Shown here: in pieces, positions 1 through 8,671 of the stretch
Layout: every line of letters begins with the position of its first letter
How positions within the stretch are numbered: position 1 is the first letter of the stretch
Assembly: GCF_003351225.1 (NCBI RefSeq)
Contig: NZ_QQSY01000002.1
Coordinates: 982,118 to 1,046,117, forward strand
Length of the DNA stretch: 64,000 nucleotides
Source of the DNA: Dyella solisilvae
GTDB lineage: Bacteria; Pseudomonadota; Gammaproteobacteria; Xanthomonadales; Rhodanobacteraceae
Direction: 5' to 3'
Program-made: the position numbers and the translations under genes
Notes under the pieces: model-generated
What the model was told of the DNA's origin: nothing
Database searches by the model: none
Seen by the model: only the letters and a program-made list of their open reading frames with translations

Positions 1-2371
1 CGTACAACGGGTCGAGTTCGGCATCGGCGCCGTCCTCGTTGAACAGCTCGCCCGAGCCTTCGCTCGGCGGCCCGGCCAGGATCTCGTCCTTGTAATCCGG
101 CTCGCCATACAACTTGAGATGCGCCACCACCCGATGCACTTCCTCGTCGGCGACGAAGGCGCCGTGGATGCGCTGCGGATAGCCCGTGCCCGGCGGCAGG
201 AACAGCATGTCGCCCTGACCAAGAAGACTCTCGGCGCCCATCTGGTCGAGGATGGTGCGCGAGTCGATCTTGCTCGAAACCTGGAACGCCACGCGTGTGG
301 GAATGTTCGCCTTGATCAGGCCGGTGATCACGTCCACCGACGGTCGCTGCGTGGCGAGGATCAGGTGGATGCCAGCCGCGCGCGCCTTTTGTGCGAGGCG
401 CGCGATCAGTTCTTCGATCTTCTTGCCGGCCACCATCATCAGGTCGGCCAGCTCGTCGATCACCACCACGATCATCGGCAGCGTATCGAGCCTCTCCGGC
501 ACTTCCGGATGCGCCGGGAACGGATTGAGCAATGGACGTCCAGACGCCCGCGCCTCGCGCACCTTCTGGTTGTAACCGGCGAGGTTGCGCACGCGCAGAT
601 CCGACATCAGACGGTAGCGATTCTCCATCTCGCCCACGCACCAGGCCAGCGCGTTGGCGGCGAGCTTCATGTCGGTGACCACCGGCGCCAGCAGATGCGG
701 GATGCCCTCGTACACCGAGAGCTCCAGCATCTTCGGGTCGATCATGATCATGCGCACGTCGTCGGGCGTGGCCTTGTACAGCATCGACAGGATCATCGCG
801 TTGACCGCAACCGACTTGCCGGACCCGGTGGTGCCGGCCACCAGCATGTGCGGCGCCTTGGCCAGATCCGCCACCACCGGCTCGCCGGTAATGCCCTTGC
901 CCATCGCCAGCGTGAGCAGCGACTCCGAACCGCGGTATTCCGCGGAATCGAGGATCTCCGACAGCGCGATCATCTGCCGCTGCTCATTCGGCAACTCCAG
1001 GCCCATGCAGGTCTTGCCGGGGATGGTCTCCACCACGCGGATCGAGCTGCGGCCAAGGCCGCGCGCCAGGTCCTTCATCAGCGCGACGATCTGGTTGCCG
1101 CGCACGCCGACCGCTGGCTCGACCTCGAAGCGCGTGATCACCGGCCCGGCCGAAGCGCCGACCACGGTGACCGGCACCTTGAACTCGCGCAGTCGTTGCT
1201 CGATCAGCTCGCTGGTTTCCGCCAGCTGGATCTCGTCGATCGCGGTGAACTCGAAGCGCGGAGCGCTGAGCAGCGACAACGGCGGCAATGCCACGGCCTG
1301 GCGCGACGGCGGCGTCGTGACCGGCGCGCGCGACGGCAAGTGGCTGACCGACGCCGCACTCAGTTCGTCGTCGTTGGCGGCGAACCGGCGTGCAGACGCG
1401 ACTGGCGCGGCCTGCAGCAGCGGCGCGACCGAGGCCAGTTCTATCTCGGGCTCGCAGTCTGCCTCAACCACCTCCACCGGCGGCGCGGGCTCGGCCACTG
1501 GTATCGGCATCGGCGCGACCGGAGCCAGATTGCCCTGCATCGCTTCGAGTGGAGCAACCAGCGACGGCAGTGGAGCCGGCGCCACCGACGCCGGGGAGGG
1601 CATAGCCGGCGACGGCGCGCTCAGGGGCATAGACGCGGCGACCACCGTCGTGCTCACTGGCGCTGGCGCCGACGCCGCCATCGGCTGGCGCGCGTGCCTG
1701 GGCAGCAACCACGGCTCGCGTATGACCTTCTCGTTCCGCGCGGCTCGCCTTATGCCAGACAACGAGGCGGATGCAGCCGGTGGCTGGGGATGTGGCTCCG
1801 CTTGCTTTGCCGGCGTCGCCGCCTTGACCGGCGGCGCCGCGGTTACTGGAGTGCGCCGCTCGGCAGCAGGGGCGCCGCGCCGCGTGCGCGCACTTCGCTC
1901 GGTGCGGCGCACCGCGCCGCTCTGGCGTGAGCCCGGCAGGCGCTTGCCGCGCCACGCCGCCACCCATGCCAGCAGATGGTGCAGCACGAGTGCGAGACCA
2001 TCGACAGCCAGCGACGCGCGGCGGAACAGCACGGGCCACGACAGACCCAGATACCACGGCAAGGCGACAGCGAGCACCGCCAGCATCAGCAGGCTGGTCA
2101 GCGAGGCGCCGAACAGGCCACCGAACGCATGCGCCAGTGCGCGACACACCGCGCCGCCCGCGTTCGGATCATCGGTGTAGTGGTCGACCACCAGGCCTTC
2201 CAGCGTGGCGCTGGCCAGCAACACCAGCACGGCGCCCAGCCAGAACCGAATCGTCCCTTGCCCCGCCTTGGCCGCCGTGCGGCGCGCCAACAGGCGCCGC
2301 GTCAGCTGCCGGAGCAGGGGAGCAAGCCAGAGAGTGGAGAGCCCGAAGCCGCCAAAAAGAATAGTGAGCAT
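1..2371 (-). CDS. ftsK: DNA translocase FtsK (partial, C-terminus off window)
   Basis: This encodes a hexameric DNA pump that moves chromosome termini at the division septum. The minus-strand frame is open from ATG 2371 to the left edge, giving about 790 residues. A Pro/Ala-rich linker leads into a clear FtsK motor with Walker A GTTGSGKS (near 813-836), the segment [20 protein letters not shown], Walker [13 protein letters not shown] and [14 protein letters not shown]. The gamma domain would lie outside the window. The N-terminus is odd: it starts at [20 protein letters not shown], which corresponds to the second membrane helix of ordinary FtsK. An in-frame TAA at 2413-2411 and no alternative start codon between it and the ATG rule out a longer protein. 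Three membrane segments remain. It lies 109 bp downstream of mnmE on the same strand. It may be a paralogue of a full-length ftsK elsewhere. Confidence 0.9.
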   Translation of the reverse strand, partial: MLTILFGGFGLSTLWLAPLLRQLTRRLLARRTAAKAGQGTIRFWLGAVLVLLASATLEGLVVDHYTDDPNAGGAVCRALAHAFGGLFGASLTSLLMLAVLAVALPWYLGLSWPVLFRRASLAVDGLALVLHHLLAWVAAWRGKRLPGSRQSGAVRRTERSARTRRGAPAAERRTPVTAAPPVKAATPAKQAEPHPQPPAASASLSGIRRAARNEKVIREPWLLPRHARQPMAASAPAPVSTTVVAASMPLSAPSPAMPSPASVAPAPLPSLVAPLEAMQGNLAPVAPMPIPVAEPAPPVEVVEADCEPEIELASVAPLLQAAPVASARRFAANDDELSAASVSHLPSRAPVTTPPSRQAVALPPLSLLSAPRFEFTAIDEIQLAETSELIEQRLREFKVPVTVVGASAGPVITRFEVEPAVGVRGNQIVALMKDLARGLGRSSIRVVETIPGKTCMGLELPNEQRQMIALSEILDSAEYRGSESLLTLAMGKGITGEPVVADLAKAPHMLVAGTTGSGKSVAVNAMILSMLYKATPDDVRMIMIDPKMLELSVYEGIPHLLAPVVTDMKLAANALAWCVGEMENRYRLMSDLRVRNLAGYNQKVREARASGRPLLNPFPAHPEVPERLDTLPMIVVVIDELADLMMVAGKKIEELIARLAQKARAAGIHLILATQRPSVDVITGLIKANIPTRVAFQVSSKIDSRTILDQMGAESLLGQGDMLFLPPGTGYPQRIHGAFVADEEVHRVVAHLKLYGEPDYKDEILAGPPSEGSGELFNEDGADAELDPLY

Positions 2372-2479
2372 GCCTGAGAGATCGGTGCTGCCGCGTGCAA
2401 ACTCAGCATGTTAGCGCCAAGCCGTCACACTCGTCAGCAGAGCATGGCGTAACGCCATGAAATTCAAGAAGACGGCTGG

Positions 2480-3820
2480 TTACTTGCCGATGCAGAACGA
2501 GCTGAAAATCGCCCCGAGCAGGTCATCGCTGGTGTAGGTCCCCGTGATCTCGCCCAGCGCCTGCTGGGCCTGGCGCAGTGCTTCGGCGGCCAGTTCGCCG
2601 GCCCGTGTGGCGCGCAGCACGTGATCCGCGTGATCGAGGTGCACGGCGACCTGCTCCAGCGCCAGCACGTGACGGCGACGGGCGCTGAAGGCGCCTTCGC
2701 CGCTGCCGGCGCCAGCCAGTTGCTTGAGGTGCTCGCGCAAGGCATCGAGTCCTTCGCCCGTCCTCGCGGACGCCCATACCCAGATCGCGTTGGCGCGTTC
2801 CTCGTAGCGCGCACCGGCCTGGTCGAGGTCGATCTTGTTGACCAGCACCAGGCGCTCGACGCTCGCAGGCAGATCGGCGAGCAGGGCGAGATCGTGTTCC
2901 GCATGCAGCGCGTCGGTAACCAGCAGCGCCACGTCGGCACGGACCAGTTCACCGTGGGCGCGACGCACACCTTCCTGTTCCACCGGGTCATCGGTCTCGC
3001 GCAGGCCAGCGGTATCGGCCAGTTCCAGCGAGATGCCATCCAGACTCACGTGCTCCCGCAGCACATCGCGCGTGGTGCCGGCGATGTCGGTGACGATGGC
3101 GCGGTCGCTGCCCGACAGCGCATTCAGCAGGCTGGATTTGCCGGCGTTTGGACGTCCAATGATCGCCACGCGCACGCCGTCGTTAAGACGCATGCCACGC
3201 TGTGCTTCGCGCAAGAGATCGGACAATTGCACGCCCAACGCGTCGAGCTGGTGCTGGATGAGCGGATCGGCGAGGAAGTCGATCTCCTCCTCGGGAAAAT
3301 CGATGGCCGCCTCGATATGCACGCGCAGCGCGATCAACGCCTGCAGCAGCCCGTGCACCTTGCGCGAAAACACGCCCTCCATCGAACGCAAGGCCGCGCG
3401 CGCGCCAGCCTGCGAACGGGCGGCGATCAGGTCGGCCACCGCCTCCGCCTGCGCCAGATCGAGCTTGCCGTTGAGAAACGCGCGCTCGGTGAATTCGCCG
3501 GGACGCGCCAGCCGCGCCCCCATCGCGCAGACGCGGCGCAGCAGAGTGTCCAGCAGCACCGGGCTGCCATGCCCCTGCAGCTCCAGCACGTGCTCGCCGG
3601 TGTAGGACGCAGGCGCCGGGAAGTACAGCAGCAATCCACGATCAATCAGCTCGCCATCGCGCTCGCGGAAGGCGCTGAAGTGCGCACGACGCGGCTCGGG
3701 ATCGCGACCCAGCAATTCGCAAGCGATGCCGGGCACGGCCGGACCCGATACGCGCAGCACGCCCACACCGGCGGCCCCGGGTGCGCTGGCGATGGCGGCG
3801 ATGGTGTCGTTGCTGGTCAT
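2480..3820 (-). CDS. mnmE: tRNA uridine-5-carboxymethylaminomethyl(34) synthesis GTPase MnmE
   Basis: MnmE is a potassium-activated GTPase that, with MnmG, installs the cmnm5 group on the wobble uridine of certain tRNAs in the cytoplasm. The 446-residue product has the N-terminal folate-binding domain (TSNDTIAAIASAPGAAGVG...), a helical domain, and an inserted G domain with G1 GRPNAGKSS (residues 222-230), G2 TDIAGTTRD, G3 DTAGL and G4 NKID. It ends in the hallmark C-terminal CIGK. I chose ATG 3820 because the conserved N-terminus MTSNDTIAAIA starts there; the frame is open to 3892, but that extension is not family-like. It follows yidC in the classic rpmH-rnpA-yidC-mnmE order, separated by a long repeat-rich spacer. 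Confidence 0.97.
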   Translation of the reverse strand: MTSNDTIAAIASAPGAAGVGVLRVSGPAVPGIACELLGRDPEPRRAHFSAFRERDGELIDRGLLLYFPAPASYTGEHVLELQGHGSPVLLDTLLRRVCAMGARLARPGEFTERAFLNGKLDLAQAEAVADLIAARSQAGARAALRSMEGVFSRKVHGLLQALIALRVHIEAAIDFPEEEIDFLADPLIQHQLDALGVQLSDLLREAQRGMRLNDGVRVAIIGRPNAGKSSLLNALSGSDRAIVTDIAGTTRDVLREHVSLDGISLELADTAGLRETDDPVEQEGVRRAHGELVRADVALLVTDALHAEHDLALLADLPASVERLVLVNKIDLDQAGARYEERANAIWVWASARTGEGLDALREHLKQLAGAGSGEGAFSARRRHVLALEQVAVHLDHADHVLRATRAGELAAEALRQAQQALGEITGTYTSDDLLGAIFSSFCIGK

Positions 3821-4494
3821 GGGCAAATTATGCCGGGTAGCCGAGGTTCTAAGGAGACAGGCGAGCTTGTCGCGAACACCGACCCTCATCACCGTGAAGG
3901 TGGCAATGCCACCGTAAAGATAGCAATGCCGCGGCCCTCTCCCGTGAGGGGAGAGGGATCAAAGCGTGGAGTGCGCGGCAGGTGATTTTAAGTCCTCAGT
4001 ACGACGACGCCCCGCGGTGTAGCCGCTGTCCGTGAGGTAACACGCAACGAATTCGGCTTGCCGCAGTCATCAGCGCTTGTATGCCGCGCAGTGCTGCGCC
4101 CCCTCTCCGCTTCGGCGCGTTGCGGGGTAGCCGCTGTCCTTGAGGTAGCACGCAAACGTATCCGGCTGGCGCCAGTTCTCAGTGCTTGAATTCCACAAAT
4201 CGCTACGAGGCCTTTAAGGCCATTTCTTTGGGTTACTTTTCTTTGGGCCAGCAAAGAAAAGTGACTCGAGCGCCGGCAGGCGATCGAAACGCCCGCCGCG
4301 TAGGCGGCACCCTGGCCCAATCGGCGACCACGGAGCGAAGAGCCAAAGTCACTGGATCCCAGCCTTCGCTGGGATGACGGGTAGGAAAGCGTGAGGGAAC
4401 GATGCCGCAATCAGCGGCACCCTTAGTGCGCTCTACGCGCTTCATCCCGCCTTCGCAGGGATGTCGAGCAATGGCATGCGGTGTTGGAGAGAAG
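3821..4494. repeat. Repeat-rich intergenic mosaic between yidC and mnmE
   Basis: This spacer between yidC and mnmE has no convincing gene. It contains a hairpin CCCTCTCCcgtgaGGGGAGAGGG (near 3935-3957) and a two-copy imperfect direct repeat of about 60 bp (4019-4079 and 4127-4188) that begins GTAGCCGCTGTCC and ends near GTGCTTG. It also contains a perfect 11-bp inverted repeat ACTTTTCTTTG/CAAAGAAAAGT (4235-4262) and a CCCAGC/GCTGGG palindrome (4349-4379) followed by a degraded copy near 4441-4465. From general experience such elements recur between genes in Xanthomonadaceae and relatives. The open frame at 3988-4410 on the minus strand is a by-product of these repeats. Confidence 0.75.
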
Positions 4495-4522
4495 AAAAAA
4501 GGCCGCGTCAGCGGCCTTTTTT
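4495..4522 (-). terminator. Rho-independent terminator of yidC
   Basis: The stem GGCCGC (4501-4506) pairs with GCGGCC (4511-4516) over a GTCA loop. It is flanked by six A and six T, so it is an intrinsic terminator in either direction. It lies 21 bp beyond the yidC stop codon and ends the rpmH-rnpA-yidC transcript. Confidence 0.85.
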
Positions 4523-4543
4523 CCCGAAAAATGATGCAGCCAC

Positions 4544-6244
4544 TCAGGCCGCCGTGGCCTTCTCATCCGCGCGATCCACGCTGCGCGTGATCAGCCACTG
4601 CTGGGCCAGGCTGATCAGGCCGTTGATGACCCAGTACAGCACCAGGCCCGCCGGGAAGAACAGGAACATGAAGCCGAACACCACCGGCATCACCTTCATC
4701 ATCTTCTGCTGCGCCGGGTCCATGCCCGCGGCCGACGGCGACAGCCACTGGGTGGCCATCATCACCAGGATGTAGAGCACCGGCAGCACGAAGAGCGGAT
4801 CGGGCGCGGACAGATCGTGGATCCAGCCGAAGAACGGCGCATGGCGCAGCTCGACGCTCTCCATCAGCACGCGGTACAGGCCGAAGAACACCGGCATGGT
4901 GACCAGCACCGGCAGGCAGCCCGACATCGGGTTGACCTTCTCCTTCTTGTACAGCTCCATCATGGCCTGCTGCATCTTCATCTTGTCGTCGCCGTAACGC
5001 TCCTTCAGAGCGTTCACGCGCGGCTGCAGCTTGCGCATCTTGGCGCCGGAGCGGAACTGCGCGGCAGTCAGCTTCCACAGCGCGCCCTTCAGCAGGATCA
5101 CCAGCAGGATGATGGCCACGCCCCAGTTGCCGCTGATCGCGTGCAGCTGCGACAACAGCCAGTGCAGCGGCTGCGCCACCACGGTCAGCCAGCCGTAGTT
5201 GGAGGTCAGGTCCAGGCCAGGGGCGATGGTATCCAGCGTGCCCTGCGCCTTCGGGCCGATGTACAGGCGCGCGGCGGTCACCAGGCTCTGGCCCGGCGCC
5301 ACGGTCAGCGACGGACCCATCGCGCGGATCAGGTACACGGGCTGAGCGGTGTCCGGATTGATCACGCCGGTACTGAAGGTGCTGGGTTCCTGCGCCTCCG
5401 GGATCCACGCCACGAAGAAGTAGTGCTGCAGCATGGAAGCCCAGCCGCCAGTGATGGTGTGGTTCAGCGGCTTCTTGGCGAAATCTGCGAACGGCAGAGT
5501 GGAGAGCTTGTCTTCCGGGCTGAACCAGGCGGCGCCATTGAAGCTGCGCGAGGACGGGTCGCTGAAGTTCTGCCACCAGGTCCTCTGCTGTACCGGCGCG
5601 ACGCGCTGCAGCTGGCGATAGGCATTGCCCTGCCAGGCCGCGCTGCCGCCGTTCTCGATCTTCTGCTGGACGCCGACCACGTAGCTGCCGCGCTTGAGCG
5701 CGAAGGTCTTGGTGACCTTCAGGCCGGCTGCATCCTGCCAGGTGAGGTCGACCTTCAGCTCATCCTGGCCCTGGGCCAGCGCATAGGTGGTCTGCGCAGC
5801 CTGGAACACCGCGCGATGGTCCGGGGCTTCGCCCTGATTGCTGACCAGCCCGCTCTGCGCCACGAAGAACTGTGCACTGTCGTCATCGAGCAGGCGCACC
5901 GGCGGCGGTTCCGGTTGCTGCCGGGTGCGCGGCACGGACGAGAAGTCCAGCAATTCCGAACGCACCACGGAGCCGCCGCGGGTATCCACGGTCAGCCGCA
6001 GCACGTCAGTGGTGATGGTGACCAGTTGCGCGGACACTTCGCTGACCGCGCCGGGCTGCACGGCAGGCGCAGGGGCGGCGGCAGTGGCGCCCGGCACGCT
6101 GCCGTCGGCGGCAGCCGGGGTCGCTGCACCGGACGACGCGGCGACTACCGGCGGATGCCGGCCGTAATCCTTGTCCCAGGCGCTGAACAGCAGGTAGGCC
6201 ACGGCCACCAGGGCGAAGAGGAGGAACGTACGCGTTTGATTCAT
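4544..6244 (-). CDS. yidC: Membrane protein insertase YidC
   Basis: YidC inserts and folds inner-membrane proteins, alone or with SecYEG. The 566-residue product has an N-terminal helix (NQTRTFLLFALVAVAYLLFSAWD), a Pro/Ala-rich stretch, the large periplasmic beta domain, and the conserved core with GNWGVAIILLVILLKGALW, the segment MKMQQAMMELYKKEKVNPMSGCLP, and final helices ending in VLYWVINGLISLAQQWLI. The start at ATG 6244 begins with the family-typical MNQTRTFLL; the frame is open to 6328. Length and layout match Gram-negative YidC. It sits 58 bp after rnpA, with no yidD between them. Confidence 0.97.
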   Translation of the reverse strand: MNQTRTFLLFALVAVAYLLFSAWDKDYGRHPPVVAASSGAATPAAADGSVPGATAAAPAPAVQPGAVSEVSAQLVTITTDVLRLTVDTRGGSVVRSELLDFSSVPRTRQQPEPPPVRLLDDDSAQFFVAQSGLVSNQGEAPDHRAVFQAAQTTYALAQGQDELKVDLTWQDAAGLKVTKTFALKRGSYVVGVQQKIENGGSAAWQGNAYRQLQRVAPVQQRTWWQNFSDPSSRSFNGAAWFSPEDKLSTLPFADFAKKPLNHTITGGWASMLQHYFFVAWIPEAQEPSTFSTGVINPDTAQPVYLIRAMGPSLTVAPGQSLVTAARLYIGPKAQGTLDTIAPGLDLTSNYGWLTVVAQPLHWLLSQLHAISGNWGVAIILLVILLKGALWKLTAAQFRSGAKMRKLQPRVNALKERYGDDKMKMQQAMMELYKKEKVNPMSGCLPVLVTMPVFFGLYRVLMESVELRHAPFFGWIHDLSAPDPLFVLPVLYILVMMATQWLSPSAAGMDPAQQKMMKVMPVVFGFMFLFFPAGLVLYWVINGLISLAQQWLITRSVDRADEKATAA

Positions 6245-6302
6245 CGCGGAGCAGATCCGGTGGATGCCGCGACGCCGGGCCGCGGAAGAGGGTGGATAAA
6301 GG

Positions 6303-6701
6303 TCAACGCACGATTGTGCCGGCCGCATCGCCGGGCTTCAATGTGGCGTCTGACCTCACGGAGCGCAGCTTCTTCCACAGCACGTCCAGTTCGGCGAGTA
6401 GCTCCGGGCCCGGCAAGCCGACCGCCTGCTCGCGCGCCATCACCATGAGGTCGACGGGCGGAAGCTCAAGGCGATGGCGCCGAAAGGATTCGCGCACCAG
6501 GCGCTTGATGCGGTTGCGATCCACCGCGCGCTTCGACACGCGCTTGGAAATGGCCAGCCCCATGCGGGGGTGATCCAGCCCGTTCGGACGATAGCGCACA
6601 GAAAAACAGCGGCCGCCGAAGCGGCCGCTGGCATGACGCAGAGCAGCGAAGTCACCGGCGCGACGAAGCCGCGCCTCGCGCGGCAGGCCGGCGGCACGCA
6701 T
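6303..6701 (-). CDS. rnpA: Ribonuclease P protein component
   Basis: This is the protein subunit of RNase P, which helps the catalytic RNA process the 5' ends of precursor tRNAs. The product has 132 residues and carries the family signature in the segment ISKRVSKRAVDRNRIKRLVRE, which forms the basic RNR helix, followed by a typical tail (LDVLWKKLR). The start at ATG 6701 (MRAAGLPREARLRRAGDFAAL) gives normal length; the frame is open upstream through rpmH in another phase, so the longer version is rejected. It lies 14 bp downstream of rpmH and is almost certainly co-transcribed with it. Confidence 0.95.
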   Translation of the reverse strand: MRAAGLPREARLRRAGDFAALRHASGRFGGRCFSVRYRPNGLDHPRMGLAISKRVSKRAVDRNRIKRLVRESFRRHRLELPPVDLMVMAREQAVGLPGPELLAELDVLWKKLRSVRSDATLKPGDAAGTIVR

Positions 6702-6715
6702 GATGGGCGCGCCGC

Positions 6716-6853
6716 TTACGGGATGAGGCGCTTGCGGCCCTTCGCGCGACGGGCGTTCAGGATCTTGCGGCCATCGGCGGTCGCCATGCGGGCGCGGAAG
6801 CCGTGGGTACGGGCGCGCTTGAGCTTGCTGGGTTGGAAGGTACGCTTCGACAT
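6716..6853 (-). CDS. rpmH: 50S ribosomal protein L34
   Basis: L34 is a small basic protein of the large ribosomal subunit. Reading the minus strand from ATG 6853 gives 45 residues that begin [19 protein letters not shown] and contain the universal motif [19 protein letters not shown], ending RKRLIP. This matches L34 in length and sequence. It is the first gene of the rpmH-rnpA-yidC operon, diverging from dnaA across the origin-proximal spacer. Confidence 0.96.
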   Translation of the reverse strand: MSKRTFQPSKLKRARTHGFRARMATADGRKILNARRAKGRKRLIP

Positions 6854-6890
6854 GGCTCTGTCCGAAGTTAAAGTGATAAAAAGGTTGGAA

Positions 6891-6920
6891 ATTATGCCGG
6901 GCCTTTTCGGTCCCTGTCAA
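6891..6920 (-). promoter_or_regulatory. Promoter of rpmH operon
   Basis: On the minus strand a perfect -35 TTGACA (6920-6915) is separated by 18 bp from a -10 CATAAT (6896-6891). This places transcription start about 30 bp upstream of the rpmH start codon. It is a near-consensus sigma-70 promoter, as expected for a ribosomal protein gene. Confidence 0.75.
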
Positions 6921-6937
6921 ATGGGGGCTGATCTGGC

Positions 6938-6981
6938 TTGACAAAGGGCTGTTTACTTCCTGTGGATATCCATGTGGATAT
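6938..6981 (+). promoter_or_regulatory. dnaA upstream region with two near-consensus DnaA boxes
   Basis: A TTGACA hexamer (6938-6943) is followed by two copies of TGTGGATAT (6961-6969 and 6973-6981), each one mismatch from the DnaA box TGTGGATAA and spaced 12 bp apart. The arrangement suggests that DnaA controls its own transcription, or a minor origin element. The TTGACA lacks a well-spaced -10, so the exact dnaA promoter is not resolved. Confidence 0.55.
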
Positions 6982-7066
6982 CCATGCCGACTGGAGGGGT
7001 TCGTGCTGTTAGACTTGCCGGTCCACCCCGCGCGAAAGCGCTCCTTCCAGTGGTTGAAGATTTCCC

Positions 7067-8422
7067 ATGAGTGACCTGTGGCGGCGCTGTCTCGAGCGTC
7101 TCGAGGGCGAATTAAACGCCGAAGACCTGCACACCTGGCTGATGCCGTTGCAGGCACGCGACGACACCCATGGCCTGCAGTTGTTTGCGCCCAATCCGTA
7201 CACCCTGGACACGGTGCGCGAGCGCTACCTGGCGCGCATCGAAACGGTGATCAGCCAGCTGACCGGCCATGACCTGACGGTGCGGCTGGAGGTGGGCTCC
7301 AGCTCCCCGCGCGCCACGCCGAGCGGCAAGCCGGCCGCGCCCGCCCCGGTAGCGGCGCCCAAGGCTGCGCCTGCGCCCGCCGAAGCGCCGGCGCCGGTGT
7401 ATACCCACAACCTGGACCCGCACTACACCTTCGAGACCTTCGTCGAGGGCAAGTCGAACCAGTTGGGCAAGGCGGCCGCCATGCAAGTGGCGATGAACCC
7501 GGGCCGTGCCTACAACCCGCTGCTGCTGTATGGCGGCACCGGCCTGGGCAAAACCCACCTGATGCACGCCACCGGCAACCTGATGCGCGAGCGCAATCCG
7601 GACTTCAAGGTGCTGTACCTGCGTTCGGAGCAGTTCGTCGGCTCGATGATCGAGGCGCTGCGCACCAAGAGCATGGACGAGTTCAAGCGCCGCTTCCGCT
7701 CGGTGGACGCGCTGCTGATCGACGACATCCAGTTCTTCGCCGGCAAGGACACCACGCAGGAAGAGTTTTTCCACACCTTCAATGCGCTGTTCGAGTCCAA
7801 GCAGCAGATCATCCTGACCTGCGACCGCTACCCGAAGGAAGTGGACAAGCTCGAGCCGCGCCTGAAGTCGCGACTGGGCTGGGGCCTGTCGGTGGCGATC
7901 GAGCCGCCGGACTTCGAGACGCGCGCGGCGATCCTGTTGTCCAAGGCGCACGACAAGGGCGTGGCGGTGGGGGAGAACGTGGCGATGCTGCTGGCCAAGC
8001 GCATCCGCTCCAACGTGCGCGACCTGGAGGGCGCGCTGAATACGCTGGCGGCGCGCGCCAACTTCTACGGCAAGCCGATCACCATCGATTTCGCCGAGGA
8101 GACGCTGCGCGACCTGCTGGCCACGCACGCCCAGGCAGTGACCGTGCCGAACATCCAGAAGACGGTGGCCGACTACTACCAGGTGCGCCTGCAGGACCTG
8201 TTGTCCAAGCGCCGCGTGCGTTCGCTGGCGCGCCCGCGCCAGATCGCCATGGCGTTGTCCAAGGAGCTCACCGAGCACAGCCTGCCGGAAATCGGCGAGG
8301 CGTTCGGTGGTCGCGACCACACGACGGTGCTGCATGCCTGCCGCACCATCAAGAAGCTTTGCGAGACCGACACGCGGATGCGCCAGGATTGGGAACAGCT
8401 GATCCGCATCCTCACCGGTTAA
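7067..8422 (+). CDS. dnaA: Chromosomal replication initiator protein DnaA
   Basis: DnaA is the AAA+ ATPase that binds origin boxes, melts the origin and loads DnaB. The product has 451 residues. Domain I ([16 protein letters not shown]) is followed by a Pro/Ala-rich linker (about residues 75-115). The AAA+ core has Walker A GGTGLGKT (156-163), Walker B LLIDDIQF and a sensor region. The C-terminal helix-turn-helix carries the DnaA signature in [18 protein letters not shown]. It starts the dnaA-dnaN-recF-gyrB block and is flanked on both sides by DnaA-box sequence, which supports an origin location. Confidence 0.98.
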   Translation: MSDLWRRCLERLEGELNAEDLHTWLMPLQARDDTHGLQLFAPNPYTLDTVRERYLARIETVISQLTGHDLTVRLEVGSSSPRATPSGKPAAPAPVAAPKAAPAPAEAPAPVYTHNLDPHYTFETFVEGKSNQLGKAAAMQVAMNPGRAYNPLLLYGGTGLGKTHLMHATGNLMRERNPDFKVLYLRSEQFVGSMIEALRTKSMDEFKRRFRSVDALLIDDIQFFAGKDTTQEEFFHTFNALFESKQQIILTCDRYPKEVDKLEPRLKSRLGWGLSVAIEPPDFETRAAILLSKAHDKGVAVGENVAMLLAKRIRSNVRDLEGALNTLAARANFYGKPITIDFAEETLRDLLATHAQAVTVPNIQKTVADYYQVRLQDLLSKRRVRSLARPRQIAMALSKELTEHSLPEIGEAFGGRDHTTVLHACRTIKKLCETDTRMRQDWEQLIRILTG

Positions 8423-8671
8423 ACCAGTGTCGGCTGTGTACTAAGTGCTTGAAAAGTACTGTGGCAAGCTGTGGATAATAGGTGGACGAAATGGCCGGCA
8501 AAGTTATCCACATCTGGCCCACAGTCATCGAGCTCCTGGGGACACAAGCTGAAAATGGCCCAATCAATTGATTTTGAAGGTTATTTTCGGTTTTAAAAGT
8601 TATCCACGCCGCCTACCACCACCACAGAACTTCTTTTAAAAACAGAAAAGCAGGATTGGGGAAGCGCATAT
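8423..8671. other. Probable replication origin (oriC) between dnaA and dnaN
   Basis: This 249-bp gene-free spacer has two perfect 9-mer DnaA boxes in opposite orientation, TGTGGATAA at 8470-8478 and TTATCCACA at 8504-8512. A third box, TTATCCACG at 8600-8608, has one mismatch. An AT-rich tract (8561-8600, with CAATCAATTGATTTTGAAGG and TTTTAAAAG) could act as the unwinding element. Position next to dnaA and dnaN is the common bacterial origin layout. Cumulative GC skew over the full chromosome would confirm it. Confidence 0.75.

Noticed and set aside
119-2180. Long plus-strand open frames of up to 603 codons
   Set aside because: They are antisense shadows of ftsK. Their products are His/Arg-rich or Ser/Ala-rich low-complexity sequence without domains, while the minus strand encodes clear FtsK motifs.
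3988-4410. 140-codon minus-strand frame in the yidC-mnmE spacer
   Set aside because: Its product contains the same peptide twice (RATSRTAATP-like), matching the direct DNA repeats; it is a translation of repetitive intergenic DNA.
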